A stretch of 64,000 nt of DNA from Brevibacterium sp. 'Marine' (GTDB lineage: Bacteria; Actinomycetota; Actinomycetes; Actinomycetales; Brevibacteriaceae): assembly GCF_012844365.1 (NCBI RefSeq), contig NZ_CP051626.1, positions 186,001 through 250,000 on the forward strand, read 5' to 3'. Of this stretch, positions 45,047-53,985 are shown piece after piece (positions within the stretch are counted from its first letter, which is position 1; each line of letters starts with the position of its first letter). Under the pieces are notes generated by a model. The model was not told the origin of the DNA, did not search any database, and saw nothing but the letters and a program-made list of their open reading frames with translations. Made by a program: the position numbers and the translations under genes.

Positions 45047-46660
45047 GTGAAAATTCGGATAAGCGCGGCGCTTGTCGGCGCTGTACTGTTGGCGGGATGC
45101 GTTCCTGTGCAGCCGCTAGAGGACCCGCCGGATCGGACTGATGTGAAGTCGGTGCATGCTGATGCGTCAGACTTCGAAGACGGTGGCAATCTTGTCATGG
45201 CCCTGTCATCTGAGCCGGATCGGCTCGACCCGACTTCATCGTCATCTCTGTACACGCGCTATGTAATGCAGACCATGTGTCAGAAGCTTTATGACATCGA
45301 TGAAAACGGCGAGATAGTGCCGATGCTTGCGACGGAACTACCCACTATCTCCAAAGATGGCAAAACCGTCAGAATTCCAGTCAAGCGAGGCGTGAAGTTC
45401 GCTGACGGAACCGATTTCGACGCTGACGCGGTCAAGACCACGATCGAGCGCGGACTTAACCTCGAGGCTTCTTCACGTGCGGCCGAGCTCGGACCGATTT
45501 CATCAATTGAAGCTGCCGATGATCACACGGTTGAAGTCACCTTCGACAAACCTTTCGCACCCTTCACCGCCGCCTTGGCTGATAGGGCAGGCATGATCAT
45601 GTCGCCGACAGCACTGGAAAAACAGGGCGAAGACTTCGGTGATCACCCAGTCTGCGTCGGACCGTTCAAGTTCGAGAAGAGGATCGCTCAGACATCGATC
45701 AAGGTCATCAAAGATCCCAATTACTATGACGCGGACTCGATCCACTTGGATTCGATTACCTACCAGATCATGACCGACGCGAATATCCGTGCCGCGAATA
45801 TCCGCTCGGGAGACGTGCAAGTCGCCGACACGATCTCGCCACAAGATGTCGATGCGCTGGACGCTGAATCTGGGATCGGCCTCCTGCAGTCGAACTCGCT
45901 GGGTTACCAGGGACTGACTGTCAACATGGGATTCGGAGACGAGAAGGAGAACTATTCCGGTCCTCTCGGTCAGAAACCGGAAGTGCGCAGAGCTCTGTCG
46001 ATGGCGATCGATCGGAAGGCTCTGGTCAACACTGTCTTCAACGGTTGGTTCTCTCCTGCCTGTTCTGGCATCGCCCCTGACAGTCCGTTTGCGACTGAGG
46101 CCAGCAATGGCTGCGTCGACTACGACCCGGAGGGTGCTAAGAAGATCCTCAAGGACGCCGGGGTCGAACTCCCACTCGAAGTGAATATGAAAGTCTCGAA
46201 TACCCAGGACACCCTCCGTTTCGCTCAGGCCATCCAGGCTGCGACGAAGGAAGCCGGATTCAATATCAAGGTACAGCCGGTGGAATACACCGCGCTGCTC
46301 GACGCCCAAGACCGCGGAGACTACGAGATGCTCCAGTTGGGTTGGTCAGGACGAGTCGATCCGCACGGAAACCTGTATTCATTCCACTTCCCAGGTGCCG
46401 CCAATAACGTCACGGGAATCGACGATGTTCAGATCAATGATTTGCTGACCAAGGCAAGCGAAGAAACCGACGAGAAGAAGCGTGCAGAGCTGTACGGAAA
46501 GGCGTCTGAGCGGATGAGAGAAACAAACTCGATCATCTACCTCTACCGGCAGAAGAACCTCACCGCCTTTACCGAAGATGTCGCGGGAATTCAGGTCTTC
46601 TCAGACGGTGTGGTCCACCTTTCGGAAGCTGGCTTCTTGAAGAACGGAGGCCGGAAGTGA
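45047..46660 (+). CDS. ABC transporter substrate-binding lipoprotein, peptide/opine/nickel type
   Basis: This 537-residue protein begins at GTG (VKIRISAALVGAVLLAGC, lipidated Cys about 18) preceded by GAGGGAG. The mature domain has SBP_bac_5 features: NLVMALSSEPDRLDPTSSSS, LYTRYVMQTMCQKLYDIDEN, VRIPVKRGVKFADGTDFDAD, VEVTFDKPFAPFTAALADRA and EVRRALSMAIDRKALVNTVF. It binds a peptide or peptide-like compound outside the membrane and hands it to the two permeases. Its stop overlaps the permease start (ATGA-like, 46657-46660). Codon use in this operon looks more AT-tolerant than in the 24-42-kb genes. Confidence 0.92.
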   Translation: MKIRISAALVGAVLLAGCVPVQPLEDPPDRTDVKSVHADASDFEDGGNLVMALSSEPDRLDPTSSSSLYTRYVMQTMCQKLYDIDENGEIVPMLATELPTISKDGKTVRIPVKRGVKFADGTDFDADAVKTTIERGLNLEASSRAAELGPISSIEAADDHTVEVTFDKPFAPFTAALADRAGMIMSPTALEKQGEDFGDHPVCVGPFKFEKRIAQTSIKVIKDPNYYDADSIHLDSITYQIMTDANIRAANIRSGDVQVADTISPQDVDALDAESGIGLLQSNSLGYQGLTVNMGFGDEKENYSGPLGQKPEVRRALSMAIDRKALVNTVFNGWFSPACSGIAPDSPFATEASNGCVDYDPEGAKKILKDAGVELPLEVNMKVSNTQDTLRFAQAIQAATKEAGFNIKVQPVEYTALLDAQDRGDYEMLQLGWSGRVDPHGNLYSFHFPGAANNVTGIDDVQINDLLTKASEETDEKKRAELYGKASERMRETNSIIYLYRQKNLTAFTEDVAGIQVFSDGVVHLSEAGFLKNGGRK

Positions 46661-47613
46661 CTCGTTTTGTCCTCACCAAGATCTTTCATGCGATCATCAC
46701 CTTCGTGCTCTCCGGGATCGTTATCTTCTTCGGAGTCAGAATGCTGCCTGGCGACCCGGCCTTGGCCATGGCCGGTGAAGAGGCGACGCCGGAGCGTCTC
46801 GAAGCCATCCGCAGCGACCTTGGGCTCGATGAGCCGATGCTGATGCAATTCATCAAGTTCATCGGATCTGCCGTCACCGGCGACCTCGGCGACTCGACGA
46901 GAACCGGGCTACCGGTTACCAACATGATCGCCACGACTTTGCCGGTCACGCTGTGGCTCGCACTCTACGCGATCGTCGTAGCCGTGGTTGTCGGCGTTGC
47001 GCTCGGCATGATCGCGGAGCGGTTCCGCGGTCATTGGCCCGAATTCGGCAGTAACTTCATTGCCCTGCTCGGACTCTCCGTGCCCAACTTCTGGCTGGGA
47101 CTGTTGGCAATCCTCGGTTTGGCAGTGGGCCTCGGCTGGTTCCCGGCCTCAGGGTATGTCGATATCTTCTCGGAGCCGATCAAGGGCATCTACTATCTGA
47201 CCTTGCCAGCCGTAATCCTGGGAACCAGCCTTGCAGCTGTCATCACTCGTCAGACGCGAGCCTCGATGATCGAGACCATGGGCACCGACTATGTTCGAAT
47301 GGCTCGAGCGAAAGGACTCTCGCGTCCGCGGGTTCTCTTCCGTTACGGTCTGCGCAACTCGCTGATCGTGCTGGTCACCATCGTCGGACTTCAGCTGGGC
47401 GGACTGATCTCTGGAGCTGTCGTCACTGAGCGGATATTCGCTCTTCCCGGACTCGGCAAGCTAACTCTTGACGCTGTGTTCTCCCGCGACTATCCCGTGA
47501 TCCAAGCAGTCGTTCTGGTGATCACCGTGTCCTACATTCTCATCAACTTGGCCGTAGACATCCTCTATTCGGTCATCAACCCACAGATTCGCGTAAGTGA
47601 GGATGCCTCATGA
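46657..47613 (+). CDS. ABC transporter permease, DppB type
   Basis: This 318-residue permease has six membrane segments, the usual N-terminal ILTKIFHAIITFVL-like start, the RMLPGDPALAMAGEEATPE loop and the EAA-type motif YVRMARAKGLSRPRVLFRYG followed by LRNSL, which contacts the ATPase. It forms half of the translocation path for the ligand captured by the lipoprotein. Start codon is GTG overlapping the upstream stop; the next gene starts four bases before its stop. Confidence 0.92.
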   Translation: MTRFVLTKIFHAIITFVLSGIVIFFGVRMLPGDPALAMAGEEATPERLEAIRSDLGLDEPMLMQFIKFIGSAVTGDLGDSTRTGLPVTNMIATTLPVTLWLALYAIVVAVVVGVALGMIAERFRGHWPEFGSNFIALLGLSVPNFWLGLLAILGLAVGLGWFPASGYVDIFSEPIKGIYYLTLPAVILGTSLAAVITRQTRASMIETMGTDYVRMARAKGLSRPRVLFRYGLRNSLIVLVTIVGLQLGGLISGAVVTERIFALPGLGKLTLDAVFSRDYPVIQAVVLVITVSYILINLAVDILYSVINPQIRVSEDAS

Positions 47614-48524
47614 GCACACCACTTGTCACCAACACGAACAAGCAGACTCAAGGTTTGGATCCCGAGTTCCACGCGTCGTCCAACCGGGCACTCTGGTTGA
47701 TCAGATCGATCATCTCGACCCCCTCGGGGCTCGTCGGTGCGATCATGGTCGCCATAGTCGTTCTGATCGGCGTCTTCGCCCCACTGATTGCCCCATACGG
47801 ATTCGCGCAGACGAATTTCGAAGTTCCGTTCCAGGTGCCTGGGACAGTTGGCTATGTGTTCGGCACAGACGACCTGGGGCGTGACATTCTGTCGCGACTC
47901 GCATTCGGGGTTCGAGCGTCCCTCCAGGTGGGGCTTCTGGCAGTGCTATTGGCAGTAGTCGTCGGCGCTCCTCTGGGCCTGTTGGCAGGGTATTTCCGCG
48001 GATTCGACGCAGTCATCTCGCGTCTGACAGACGTCACGCTTGCGTTCCCCTTCCTCATCATCGCCGTCGGACTGGCGGCCATCTCTGGACCAAGCCTGTC
48101 CAATGCTGCGATTGCGCTGGGCATCTCGCAGGTGCCAACGATGATCAGAGTCGTCAGAGGCGAGACCATGCGCTTGAAGTCAGCCGACTTCGTCAAAGCA
48201 GCGATCGCAACCGATGCTTCAAAGACTCGAATTCTGGGTATGCACATTCTGCCCAATGCCGCTTCTGCGATCATCGTTCAGGCAACAGTCATTCTTCCCA
48301 CTGCAGTCATCGGAGAGTCGATCCTGTCGTTCCTCGGCCTCGGCATCCAGCCGCCTTCACCCAGCCTCGGCATCATGCTGTCGGATGCTCAGCAGTACAT
48401 CTTCCGCGCACCATCGACCGCGATGTTCCCGGGTCTGGCAATTCTCTTCATCTGTCTTGCCTTCAATCTCTTCGGCGATGCCCTGCGCGACTCCCTCGAC
48501 CCCAATTCCAAGAAAGGACACTGA
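47610..48524 (+). CDS. ABC transporter permease, DppC type
   Basis: This 304-residue permease has the OppC N-terminal segment (STPSGLVGAIMVAIVVLIGV) with APYGFAQTNFEVPFQVPG, then FGTDDLGRDILSRLAFGVRA (GTDxxGRD) and the EAA loop FVKAAIATDASKTRILGMHI followed by LPNA. It completes the membrane pore with the DppB-type protein. A TTG-started hydrolase gene follows one base later, so the hydrolase is part of the transporter operon. Confidence 0.92.
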   Translation: MSTPLVTNTNKQTQGLDPEFHASSNRALWLIRSIISTPSGLVGAIMVAIVVLIGVFAPLIAPYGFAQTNFEVPFQVPGTVGYVFGTDDLGRDILSRLAFGVRASLQVGLLAVLLAVVVGAPLGLLAGYFRGFDAVISRLTDVTLAFPFLIIAVGLAAISGPSLSNAAIALGISQVPTMIRVVRGETMRLKSADFVKAAIATDASKTRILGMHILPNAASAIIVQATVILPTAVIGESILSFLGLGIQPPSPSLGIMLSDAQQYIFRAPSTAMFPGLAILFICLAFNLFGDALRDSLDPNSKKGH

Positions 48525-48525
48525 C

Positions 48526-50331
48526 TTGTCATTCACCACACCCCCCGAGTTCACGACCAGACCTACTCTTGAAGGTCATTTCGGCATGGCCGCGTCAACA
48601 CATTGGTTGGCGACCGCGGCTTCGCAGGCAGTCCTTGAAAGAGGAGGCAACGCTTTCGACGCTGCAGTGGCAGGAGCCTTTCTGCTGCATGTTGTCGAGC
48701 CGCATCTCAACGGGCCCGCCGGCGACATGACCGGTGTCTTTGCAACAGCAGAGGAGCCGTCCGCTCCGAAGATCATGATGGGGCAGGGCCCAGCTCCGGC
48801 TGCAGCCAGCATCGAGCACTTCCGGAGCGAAGGTCTTGACATGGTCCCCGGTGCGGGGGCACTTGCCGCAGCTGTCCCAGGGGCGGTCGATTCGTGGCTC
48901 AACCTTCTCGAACACCACGGTACCTGGGACCTGGCCGACGTTCTCGAATTCGCGATCGACTATGCAGACAACGGTCATCCCGTACTTGCTCGAACAGTCG
49001 GGACCATCGAAAAGGTCAGGGAGCTCTTCATCGAGCATTGGCCGACGTCTGCTGCGCAGTGGATGCCAGACGGTGAAGTTCCGAACGCTGGCGATCTGAT
49101 CTTCAACCACGCGTATGCCGATGTCCTGCGTCGCCTGATCTCTGCTGGGGATGACGCTGAAACTCGAGAGGAGAGGATTCAGGCAGCTCGACGTGAATGG
49201 AAGACAGGGTTCGTGGCTGAAGCGATCACCGAGTTCATCAAAGCACCGCACCGGCATTCGACCGGCACTGACCATGCAGGGGTCATGACCCTGGAAGACA
49301 TCGCTTCCTTCGATGCCCATTTTGAGGAGCCGGTGACAATCGACTTCCGAGGGTATCAGGTAGCCAAAATCGCGGCCTGGGGCCAGGGCCCTGTGCTGCT
49401 GCAGACTCTGAAGATCCTCGAGAGCTTCGACGACGACCGTCTCGATCCCTCGACCGAACTGGGTGCCCACACAATCCTCGAAGCGCTCAAACTTGCGATG
49501 GCCGACAGGGACACCTACTACGGCGACAACGATGTGGACCTTGAGTGGCTCCTCAGCGAGGAGTATGCGGCTCAGCGCCGCGAGCTCATCGGCTCGACTG
49601 CATCGCACGATTTCCGTCCCGGCACTGACCGCGCAGGAGTCGCACCCACGTTCCTGCCTCCGTTGACCTTGGAAGGGGCGGATAGAGAAGCCTTGATCAA
49701 GGCGGGCATCGGCGAACCGACCGTGCAGAAGAACGGTGTGAACAACGGAGACACCTGCCATATCGACGTTGTTGACCGTTGGGGAAATATTATCTCCGCT
49801 ACCCCGTCCGGAGGTTGGATTCAGTCTTCCCCGACAATCCCCGAACTTGGGTTCTGTCTCGGCACGCGTCTGCAGATGATGTGGTTGGATGAATCGGCTC
49901 CGTCGGCGCTGAATCCGGGCAAGCGTCCCAGGACGACACTGACGCCAACCTTGATCTCAAAGGACGGTGAGCCGATCGTCGCCCTCGGATCTCCGGGAGG
50001 TGATCAACAGGAACAGTGGCAGCTGCTGTTGATTCTGAGGATGCTCGTCGGCGGTTATGCGGCGCAGGAAGCAATTGACGCCCCAGCTCTGCATACGACC
50101 GCGTTGGCGGGTTCCTTCTGGCCCCGTACGTGGGTGCCGGGAGGAGCGGTCGTTGAGGACCGCCTCGGCGATGATGTCATCAACGGACTCATCTCACGTG
50201 GACACGAAGTGACCCGTGCCGGGGATTGGGACCTTGGGCGTCTGTCATGTGTGACTCGCGATCCGAGGACGGGCCGACTGACGGCGGGAGCCAACCCACG
50301 CGGTGCTCAGGGCTACGCGGCGGGCAGGTGA
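48526..50331 (+). CDS. Gamma-glutamyltransferase family hydrolase, no signal peptide
   Basis: This 601-residue Ntn-hydrolase-type protein begins with TTG (FTTPPEFTTRPTLEGHFGMA), then WLATAASQAVLERGGNAFDA and AVAGAFLLHVVEPHLNGPAG, as in gamma-glutamyltranspeptidases. The autocleavage/nucleophile region reads KNGVNNGDTCHIDVVDRWGN, where Thr of GDTCH should become the new N-terminus of the small subunit. Oxyanion and acceptor-site segment SPTIPELGFCLGTRL replaces the usual one. No signal peptide or membrane segment is seen, so it likely acts in the cytosol on the imported gamma-glutamyl or acylated compound. It sits between permease and ATPase genes. Confidence 0.85.
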   Translation: MSFTTPPEFTTRPTLEGHFGMAASTHWLATAASQAVLERGGNAFDAAVAGAFLLHVVEPHLNGPAGDMTGVFATAEEPSAPKIMMGQGPAPAAASIEHFRSEGLDMVPGAGALAAAVPGAVDSWLNLLEHHGTWDLADVLEFAIDYADNGHPVLARTVGTIEKVRELFIEHWPTSAAQWMPDGEVPNAGDLIFNHAYADVLRRLISAGDDAETREERIQAARREWKTGFVAEAITEFIKAPHRHSTGTDHAGVMTLEDIASFDAHFEEPVTIDFRGYQVAKIAAWGQGPVLLQTLKILESFDDDRLDPSTELGAHTILEALKLAMADRDTYYGDNDVDLEWLLSEEYAAQRRELIGSTASHDFRPGTDRAGVAPTFLPPLTLEGADREALIKAGIGEPTVQKNGVNNGDTCHIDVVDRWGNIISATPSGGWIQSSPTIPELGFCLGTRLQMMWLDESAPSALNPGKRPRTTLTPTLISKDGEPIVALGSPGGDQQEQWQLLLILRMLVGGYAAQEAIDAPALHTTALAGSFWPRTWVPGGAVVEDRLGDDVINGLISRGHEVTRAGDWDLGRLSCVTRDPRTGRLTAGANPRGAQGYAAGR

Positions 50332-50336
50332 GACGG

Positions 50337-51956
50337 ATGGTCGAAGAATTCGTGCTTGAAGTGTCGGGACTCGAAGTCTCCTACGAGTCCCCGGTGCTCC
50401 ACGACGTCAATTTCACCCTGGAACCCGGCGAACGTCTGGCGCTGGTCGGCCAGTCCGGATCGGGTAAGTCGACATCCATCGGGGCCATCTTGGGGCTGCT
50501 GCCTGGTGCCGGAAAGGTCAGCAGCGGATCAGTGAAGTACCGCGGAGAAGAACTTGTCGGCGCAAGCCGTCAGCGAATGCAGGCGCTGCGGGGGCGATCG
50601 ATTGCTCTTGTTCCGCAGGACCCGATGGCCAGCCTCAACCCGAGCATGCGAGTCGGAGATCAGATCGGCGATGCGCTCCGTACATACGGGATGACGAATT
50701 CGTCGGAGGTCACAAAACGCGTCATCGAACTCATGACTGACGCTGGGATCCCCGACCCAGAGAATCGGCGGAGGTCGTACCCGCACGAATTCTCTGGCGG
50801 GATGAGGCAGCGTGTGCTCATCGCCATAGCCTTGGCCGGAGACCCAGATCTGATCATCGCGGACGAGCCGACTTCGGCTCTCGACGTGACAGTGCAGAAG
50901 CAGATTCTTGATCACCTGCAGGAGTTGGTGACCGAACGCGGACTGTCTCTCCTGTTCGTTACTCACGACCTTGGGGTGGCGGGGGAGCGGACAGACACGA
51001 TTCTCGTCATGCATCAGGGGTCCGTCGTGGAGCGCGGCGCCCCCGAGCAGGTCTTGGGCAACCCGCAACATGAGTACACTCAGTCACTTGTCAAAGCCGC
51101 GCCGAGTCTGGTGGTGGAGAGCGCCGTTGAAACGGCAGATGCTGTCGAATCTGACAGTGACGAGAAAGCCATGGACTTGGTTTTGGAAGTCAATGATCTG
51201 CACAAGGTCTACAAGCTTCGAGGGCGCGGCCGAGAAGTTCATGCTCTGCGTGGAGTGAGTCTGTCAGCGCGGCGTGGAAAGACCACCGCGGTGATCGGTG
51301 AATCCGGATCAGGAAAGTCGACGATCGCGAAGATCGTATTGGGGCTGGAGAAAGCGACGAGTGGGGAGGTACTCGCTGGCGGCAGAAATGTTGACGCGAC
51401 CACTCGTTCTGAGCGCAGCATCCTGCGACGATTCAGCCAACCGGTATTCCAGGATCCCTTCTCCTCCCTGAACCCGATGTGGAGCGTCGAGCGAATCATT
51501 CGGGAGCCTCTTGATGTGTTCAAGATCGGCAATCGTGCTGATCGGTCGAAGAAGGTTGCAGATGTCCTTGACCAGGTGGCTCTAACGAAGACAATGCTTG
51601 AGCGGCGCCCGTCCGAACTCTCGGGCGGTCAACGTCAGAGGATAGCCATTGCGCGCGCACTGATCAGTGAGCCTGAGCTCCTGATCTGTGATGAAGCAGT
51701 GTCTGCGCTCGACGTGCTGGTCCAGGAGCAGATCCTTGATCTGCTGCGGAATCTGCAGAACGACTTGGACGTCAGCTGCCTGTTCATCACTCACGATCTT
51801 GCAGTAGTTGCGAACTTGGCAGACGATGTTGTTGTGATGAAAAGCGGAGAGATCGTCGAGTCGGGCACCACACAAGATGTGATTGAGAGGCCTCAGGCCG
51901 AATATACGCAGCGGCTACTCGCCGCTGTACCTGGTTTCGGTCTGCTCAATGTCTGA
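50337..51956 (+). CDS. ABC transporter double ATPase, DppD-DppF fusion
   Basis: This 539-residue protein carries two ATPase domains in tandem. Domain 1 has LALVGQSGSGKSTSIGAILG (Walker A), PHEFSGGMRQRVLIAIALAG (signature) and LIIADEPTSALDVTVQKQIL (Walker B). Domain 2 has TTAVIGESGSGKSTIAKIVL, PSELSGGQRQRIAIARALIS and LLICDEAVSALDVLVQEQIL, in which the usual DEPxSALD reads DEAVSALD. It drives peptide-type import. It starts five bases after the hydrolase stop and ends eight bases inside the GntR gene. Confidence 0.93.
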   Translation: MVEEFVLEVSGLEVSYESPVLHDVNFTLEPGERLALVGQSGSGKSTSIGAILGLLPGAGKVSSGSVKYRGEELVGASRQRMQALRGRSIALVPQDPMASLNPSMRVGDQIGDALRTYGMTNSSEVTKRVIELMTDAGIPDPENRRRSYPHEFSGGMRQRVLIAIALAGDPDLIIADEPTSALDVTVQKQILDHLQELVTERGLSLLFVTHDLGVAGERTDTILVMHQGSVVERGAPEQVLGNPQHEYTQSLVKAAPSLVVESAVETADAVESDSDEKAMDLVLEVNDLHKVYKLRGRGREVHALRGVSLSARRGKTTAVIGESGSGKSTIAKIVLGLEKATSGEVLAGGRNVDATTRSERSILRRFSQPVFQDPFSSLNPMWSVERIIREPLDVFKIGNRADRSKKVADVLDQVALTKTMLERRPSELSGGQRQRIAIARALISEPELLICDEAVSALDVLVQEQILDLLRNLQNDLDVSCLFITHDLAVVANLADDVVVMKSGEIVESGTTQDVIERPQAEYTQRLLAAVPGFGLLNV

Positions 51957-52650
51957 TTCCGCTCCAACACTTTCGCTCTCACCGGACAGCGGCAGCGTCG
52001 GCGCCCGGATCCGAGCCGACATCATCGGTGGGCGGCTCGAGCCGGGAGCCAAACTGCGTGAAGCTGCGCTGGCTGAGAAGTACGAGGTGTCTCGGATTCC
52101 GATTCGGGAGGCTCTGCGCTCGCTCGAAGCGGAGGGGCTGGTCGAGTCGCGGAAGTACAGTGGCTCGGTCGTCGCTCCGTCGCCGGTCGAGGATGCTGAG
52201 GATCTGTTCGAGATTCGCATCGTGCTCGAGGCGGCGACGGCCAAACGCGCGGCCCGGCGGGCGGCGGCGCTCAATGCCAGCGATGTTCCTGACCTGAAGT
52301 GGAGGGAGCAGCGCAAAGAGATCAACGACATTCTCGGGGCCGGTGACATTGTTATCGAGCAGGAACGGTTCGAGGATCTCGCGGTGCTGAACATGCGATT
52401 CCACTTCGCGATCGCTGAGCTCAGTGGGAGTCTGTCGTTTGTCAGTCTGCTGCGGCAGATCTCGGGCAAGATCGAATGGCTGTATTCGCTTAACGTGACT
52501 CGACGAGGACCGCAGGCGTGGCCCGAGCATCGTGAAATCATCGCGGCTATCGACGCGGGTCAAGTCGAGCGGGCAGCCGAAGTGATGGCCCGGCACGTGC
52601 GCCGCAGCCGCGACTCCTACTTCGCCATGATGTCCGATCCTTCCCGCTAG
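51949..52650 (+). CDS. GntR family regulator, FCD type, of the ABC/GGT operon
   Basis: This 233-residue protein has the GntR winged helix (GARIRADIIGGRLEPGAKLR, AALAEKYEVSRIPIREALRS, LEAEGLVESRKYSGSVVAPS) and a helical FCD domain (AEDLFEIRIVLEAATAKRAA, ERFEDLAVLNMRFHFAIAEL, EHREIIAAIDAGQVERAAEV). It is the last gene of the transporter operon, overlapping the ATPase gene, and probably represses the operon through the paired TTGTATGCAA sites at its head, with the imported compound or its hydrolysis product as inducer. Confidence 0.9.
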   Translation: MSDSAPTLSLSPDSGSVGARIRADIIGGRLEPGAKLREAALAEKYEVSRIPIREALRSLEAEGLVESRKYSGSVVAPSPVEDAEDLFEIRIVLEAATAKRAARRAAALNASDVPDLKWREQRKEINDILGAGDIVIEQERFEDLAVLNMRFHFAIAELSGSLSFVSLLRQISGKIEWLYSLNVTRRGPQAWPEHREIIAAIDAGQVERAAEVMARHVRRSRDSYFAMMSDPSR

Positions 52651-52652
52651 AA

Positions 52653-52708
52653 CTACCTGACGGCGGCTGAGCAACCTGGCGCCAGGTTGCTCAGCCGCCG
52701 TCACGTAG
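52653..52708. repeat. 56-bp palindrome, copy 1
   Basis: The 25-base arms centred on GGCGCC read CTACCTGACGGCGGCTGAGC onward and pair over their length with a single mismatch near the ends. It is nearly identical to the palindrome at 53759-53814 (four differences). Here it lies between the 3' ends of the GntR and SRPBCC genes and probably terminates both. Confidence 0.85.
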
Positions 52709-52711
52709 TAA

Positions 52712-53203
52712 TTAGGCGAGGAGGCGGTCGAGTTTGTTGTAGCCCTCGACGATGCCGTGCTCCATGCCCGAGGCGACCATGCCGTCGCGGGACTCGACCG
52801 AGTCGAAGATCGAGGTCGACGTCAGCCTGGTCCGTCCGTCACCGAGGTCGGTGAGCTTGAGAATCTCGAGATTGACCGCGTCCGGGAACCCTTCGAAGGT
52901 GAAGGTCTGGACGATTCGTTCGTTCTCCCGCACCTCGTGGAACGAGCCGAAGAACGCGTATTCGCCGCGATCGTCGTTCGAGACGTAGCTCCAGTTCCCG
53001 CCGGTCGTCGCATTCCATTCGCGGATCGTGTTCGTGATCGAATCCGGTCCGCACCACTTGACGAAGAGTTCGGGGTCGATGTGGGCCCGGAACACCTTGT
53101 CCGGCGTCGCGGCGAAGTCGCGTGTGATCGAGACGGTCTGCACGCCCTCGGGGACGTCGAGCTTGAGAGTCGAATAGTCGGCTGCAGTGTCTGTGGTGGT
53201 CAT
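52712..53203 (-). CDS. SRPBCC (AHSA1/START-like) domain protein
   Basis: This 163-residue protein shows the AHSA1 pattern VSITRDFAATPDKVFRAHID, ELFVKWCGPDSITNTIREWN, GGNWSYVSNDDRGEYAFFGS, FHEVRENERIVQTFTFEGFP and HGIVEGYNKLDRLLA. These small helix-grip proteins bind hydrophobic ligands; many are paired with an ArsR regulator, as here. The ATG at 53203 follows AAAGGAG and lies one base beyond the ArsR stop. Its biochemical role is not known. Confidence 0.87.
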   Translation of the reverse strand: MTTTDTAADYSTLKLDVPEGVQTVSITRDFAATPDKVFRAHIDPELFVKWCGPDSITNTIREWNATTGGNWSYVSNDDRGEYAFFGSFHEVRENERIVQTFTFEGFPDAVNLEILKLTDLGDGRTRLTSTSIFDSVESRDGMVASGMEHGIVEGYNKLDRLLA

Positions 53204-53204
53204 G

Positions 53205-53624
53205 TCATGCTCCTTTGCGTGATTTTCTGTCGGTTGAGTGTGGTGCTGAGTCATCGGATCCCTTCGCCGAGGCGGCGCTCGAGTCCGAATCGTTCGTTGC
53301 CTCGTCCGCGTTCATCGCTTCGAGGACGGCGTCGAGGCGCTGGTAGCGTTCCTCTGCCTGCTGCTTGTATCTTTCGATCCATTTCGTCATCAGATCGAAC
53401 ACATTGTCTTCGAGGTGGACCGGTCTGCGCTGGGCGTCGCGGGTGCGGGAGACCAGTCCGGAGTCCTCGAGCACCTTGAGATGTTTCGATACGGCCTGCA
53501 GGCTCACGTCGTAGGGTTCGGCGAGTTCGTTCACCGTCGAATCCGCGACGCTGAGGCGGGCCACCATGTCCCGTCTCGTCGGGTCGGCCAGGGCGGCGAA
53601 GACCTTGGACAATTGATCGGCCAT
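53205..53624 (-). CDS. ArsR family regulator
   Basis: This 139-residue winged-helix protein has MADQLSKVFAALADPTRRDM, VARLSVADSTVNELAEPYDV, SLQAVSKHLKVLEDSGLVSR and TRDAQRRPVHLEDNVFDLMT, the subgroup without metal-binding Cys that is cotranscribed with AHSA1-domain proteins. A C-terminal Ser/Asp-rich tail of about 35 residues is extra. The ATG at 53624 is chosen; an upstream in-frame ATG at 53663 falls in the likely operator. It probably represses its own operon via the TCAACC palindromes upstream. Confidence 0.88.
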   Translation of the reverse strand: MADQLSKVFAALADPTRRDMVARLSVADSTVNELAEPYDVSLQAVSKHLKVLEDSGLVSRTRDAQRRPVHLEDNVFDLMTKWIERYKQQAEERYQRLDAVLEAMNADEATNDSDSSAASAKGSDDSAPHSTDRKSRKGA

Positions 53625-53659
53625 ATGAGCCTCCCGTGCAGCGCGATCGAAACTGATAT

Positions 53660-53722
53660 TCAACCTTGCGGTTGATTAGAAGCGTAGACCTAGCTGTGCA
53701 CGGTAGTCAACTGTTTGGTTGA
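53660..53722. promoter_or_regulatory. Two TCAAC(C/T)-N4-GGTTGA palindromes (ArsR operator)
   Basis: TCAACC-TTGC-GGTTGA (53660-53675) is a perfect palindrome, and TCAACT-GTTT-GGTTGA (53707-53722) differs at one base. Both lie 36-98 bp upstream of the ArsR start with centres 47 bp apart. This is the layout expected for a self-regulating ArsR protein. Confidence 0.7.
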
Positions 53723-53985
53723 ATAAAGTTCGGATACCTCGTCCGCTTCGCTTCAGGACTACCCGACGGCGGCTGAGCAACCTCGCGCCAGGTTGCTCAG
53801 CCGCCGTCGGGTAGCAAATGCGGGAGGGAGTCGCGACCCGCATGATCCGCACAAACCGCAGGTCTGCGCGCCCAACCGCGCACCGACCCACGATTTCACT
53901 ATTCCGACGCCGCCGGAGCCGCGAACCTGAAGTACAGTCGAAGCGACGAGGTATACCGAACCGACAATGATGTCAGGAGTTGACC
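53723..53985. other. Divergent intergenic region with the second palindrome
   Basis: No gene is visible between the ArsR operator and the permease. The segment contains the 56-bp palindrome at 53759-53814. The rest is GC-rich without a convincing frame. A ribosome site CAGGAG (53974-53979) serves the permease start. Confidence 0.5.
53759..53814. repeat. 56-bp palindrome, copy 2
   Basis: CTACCCGACGGCGGCTGAGC plus five bases forms a perfect 25-base arm; CGCGCC is the centre and the complementary arm ends GGTAG. It is a near copy of 52653-52708 but lies in a divergent, promoter-bearing gap, where a terminator is not expected. Confidence 0.88.

Noticed and set aside
52653..53814. CRISPR-like repetition
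   Set aside because: Only two copies exist, they are 1.05 kb apart and each is an extended palindrome; there are no spacers or cas genes.
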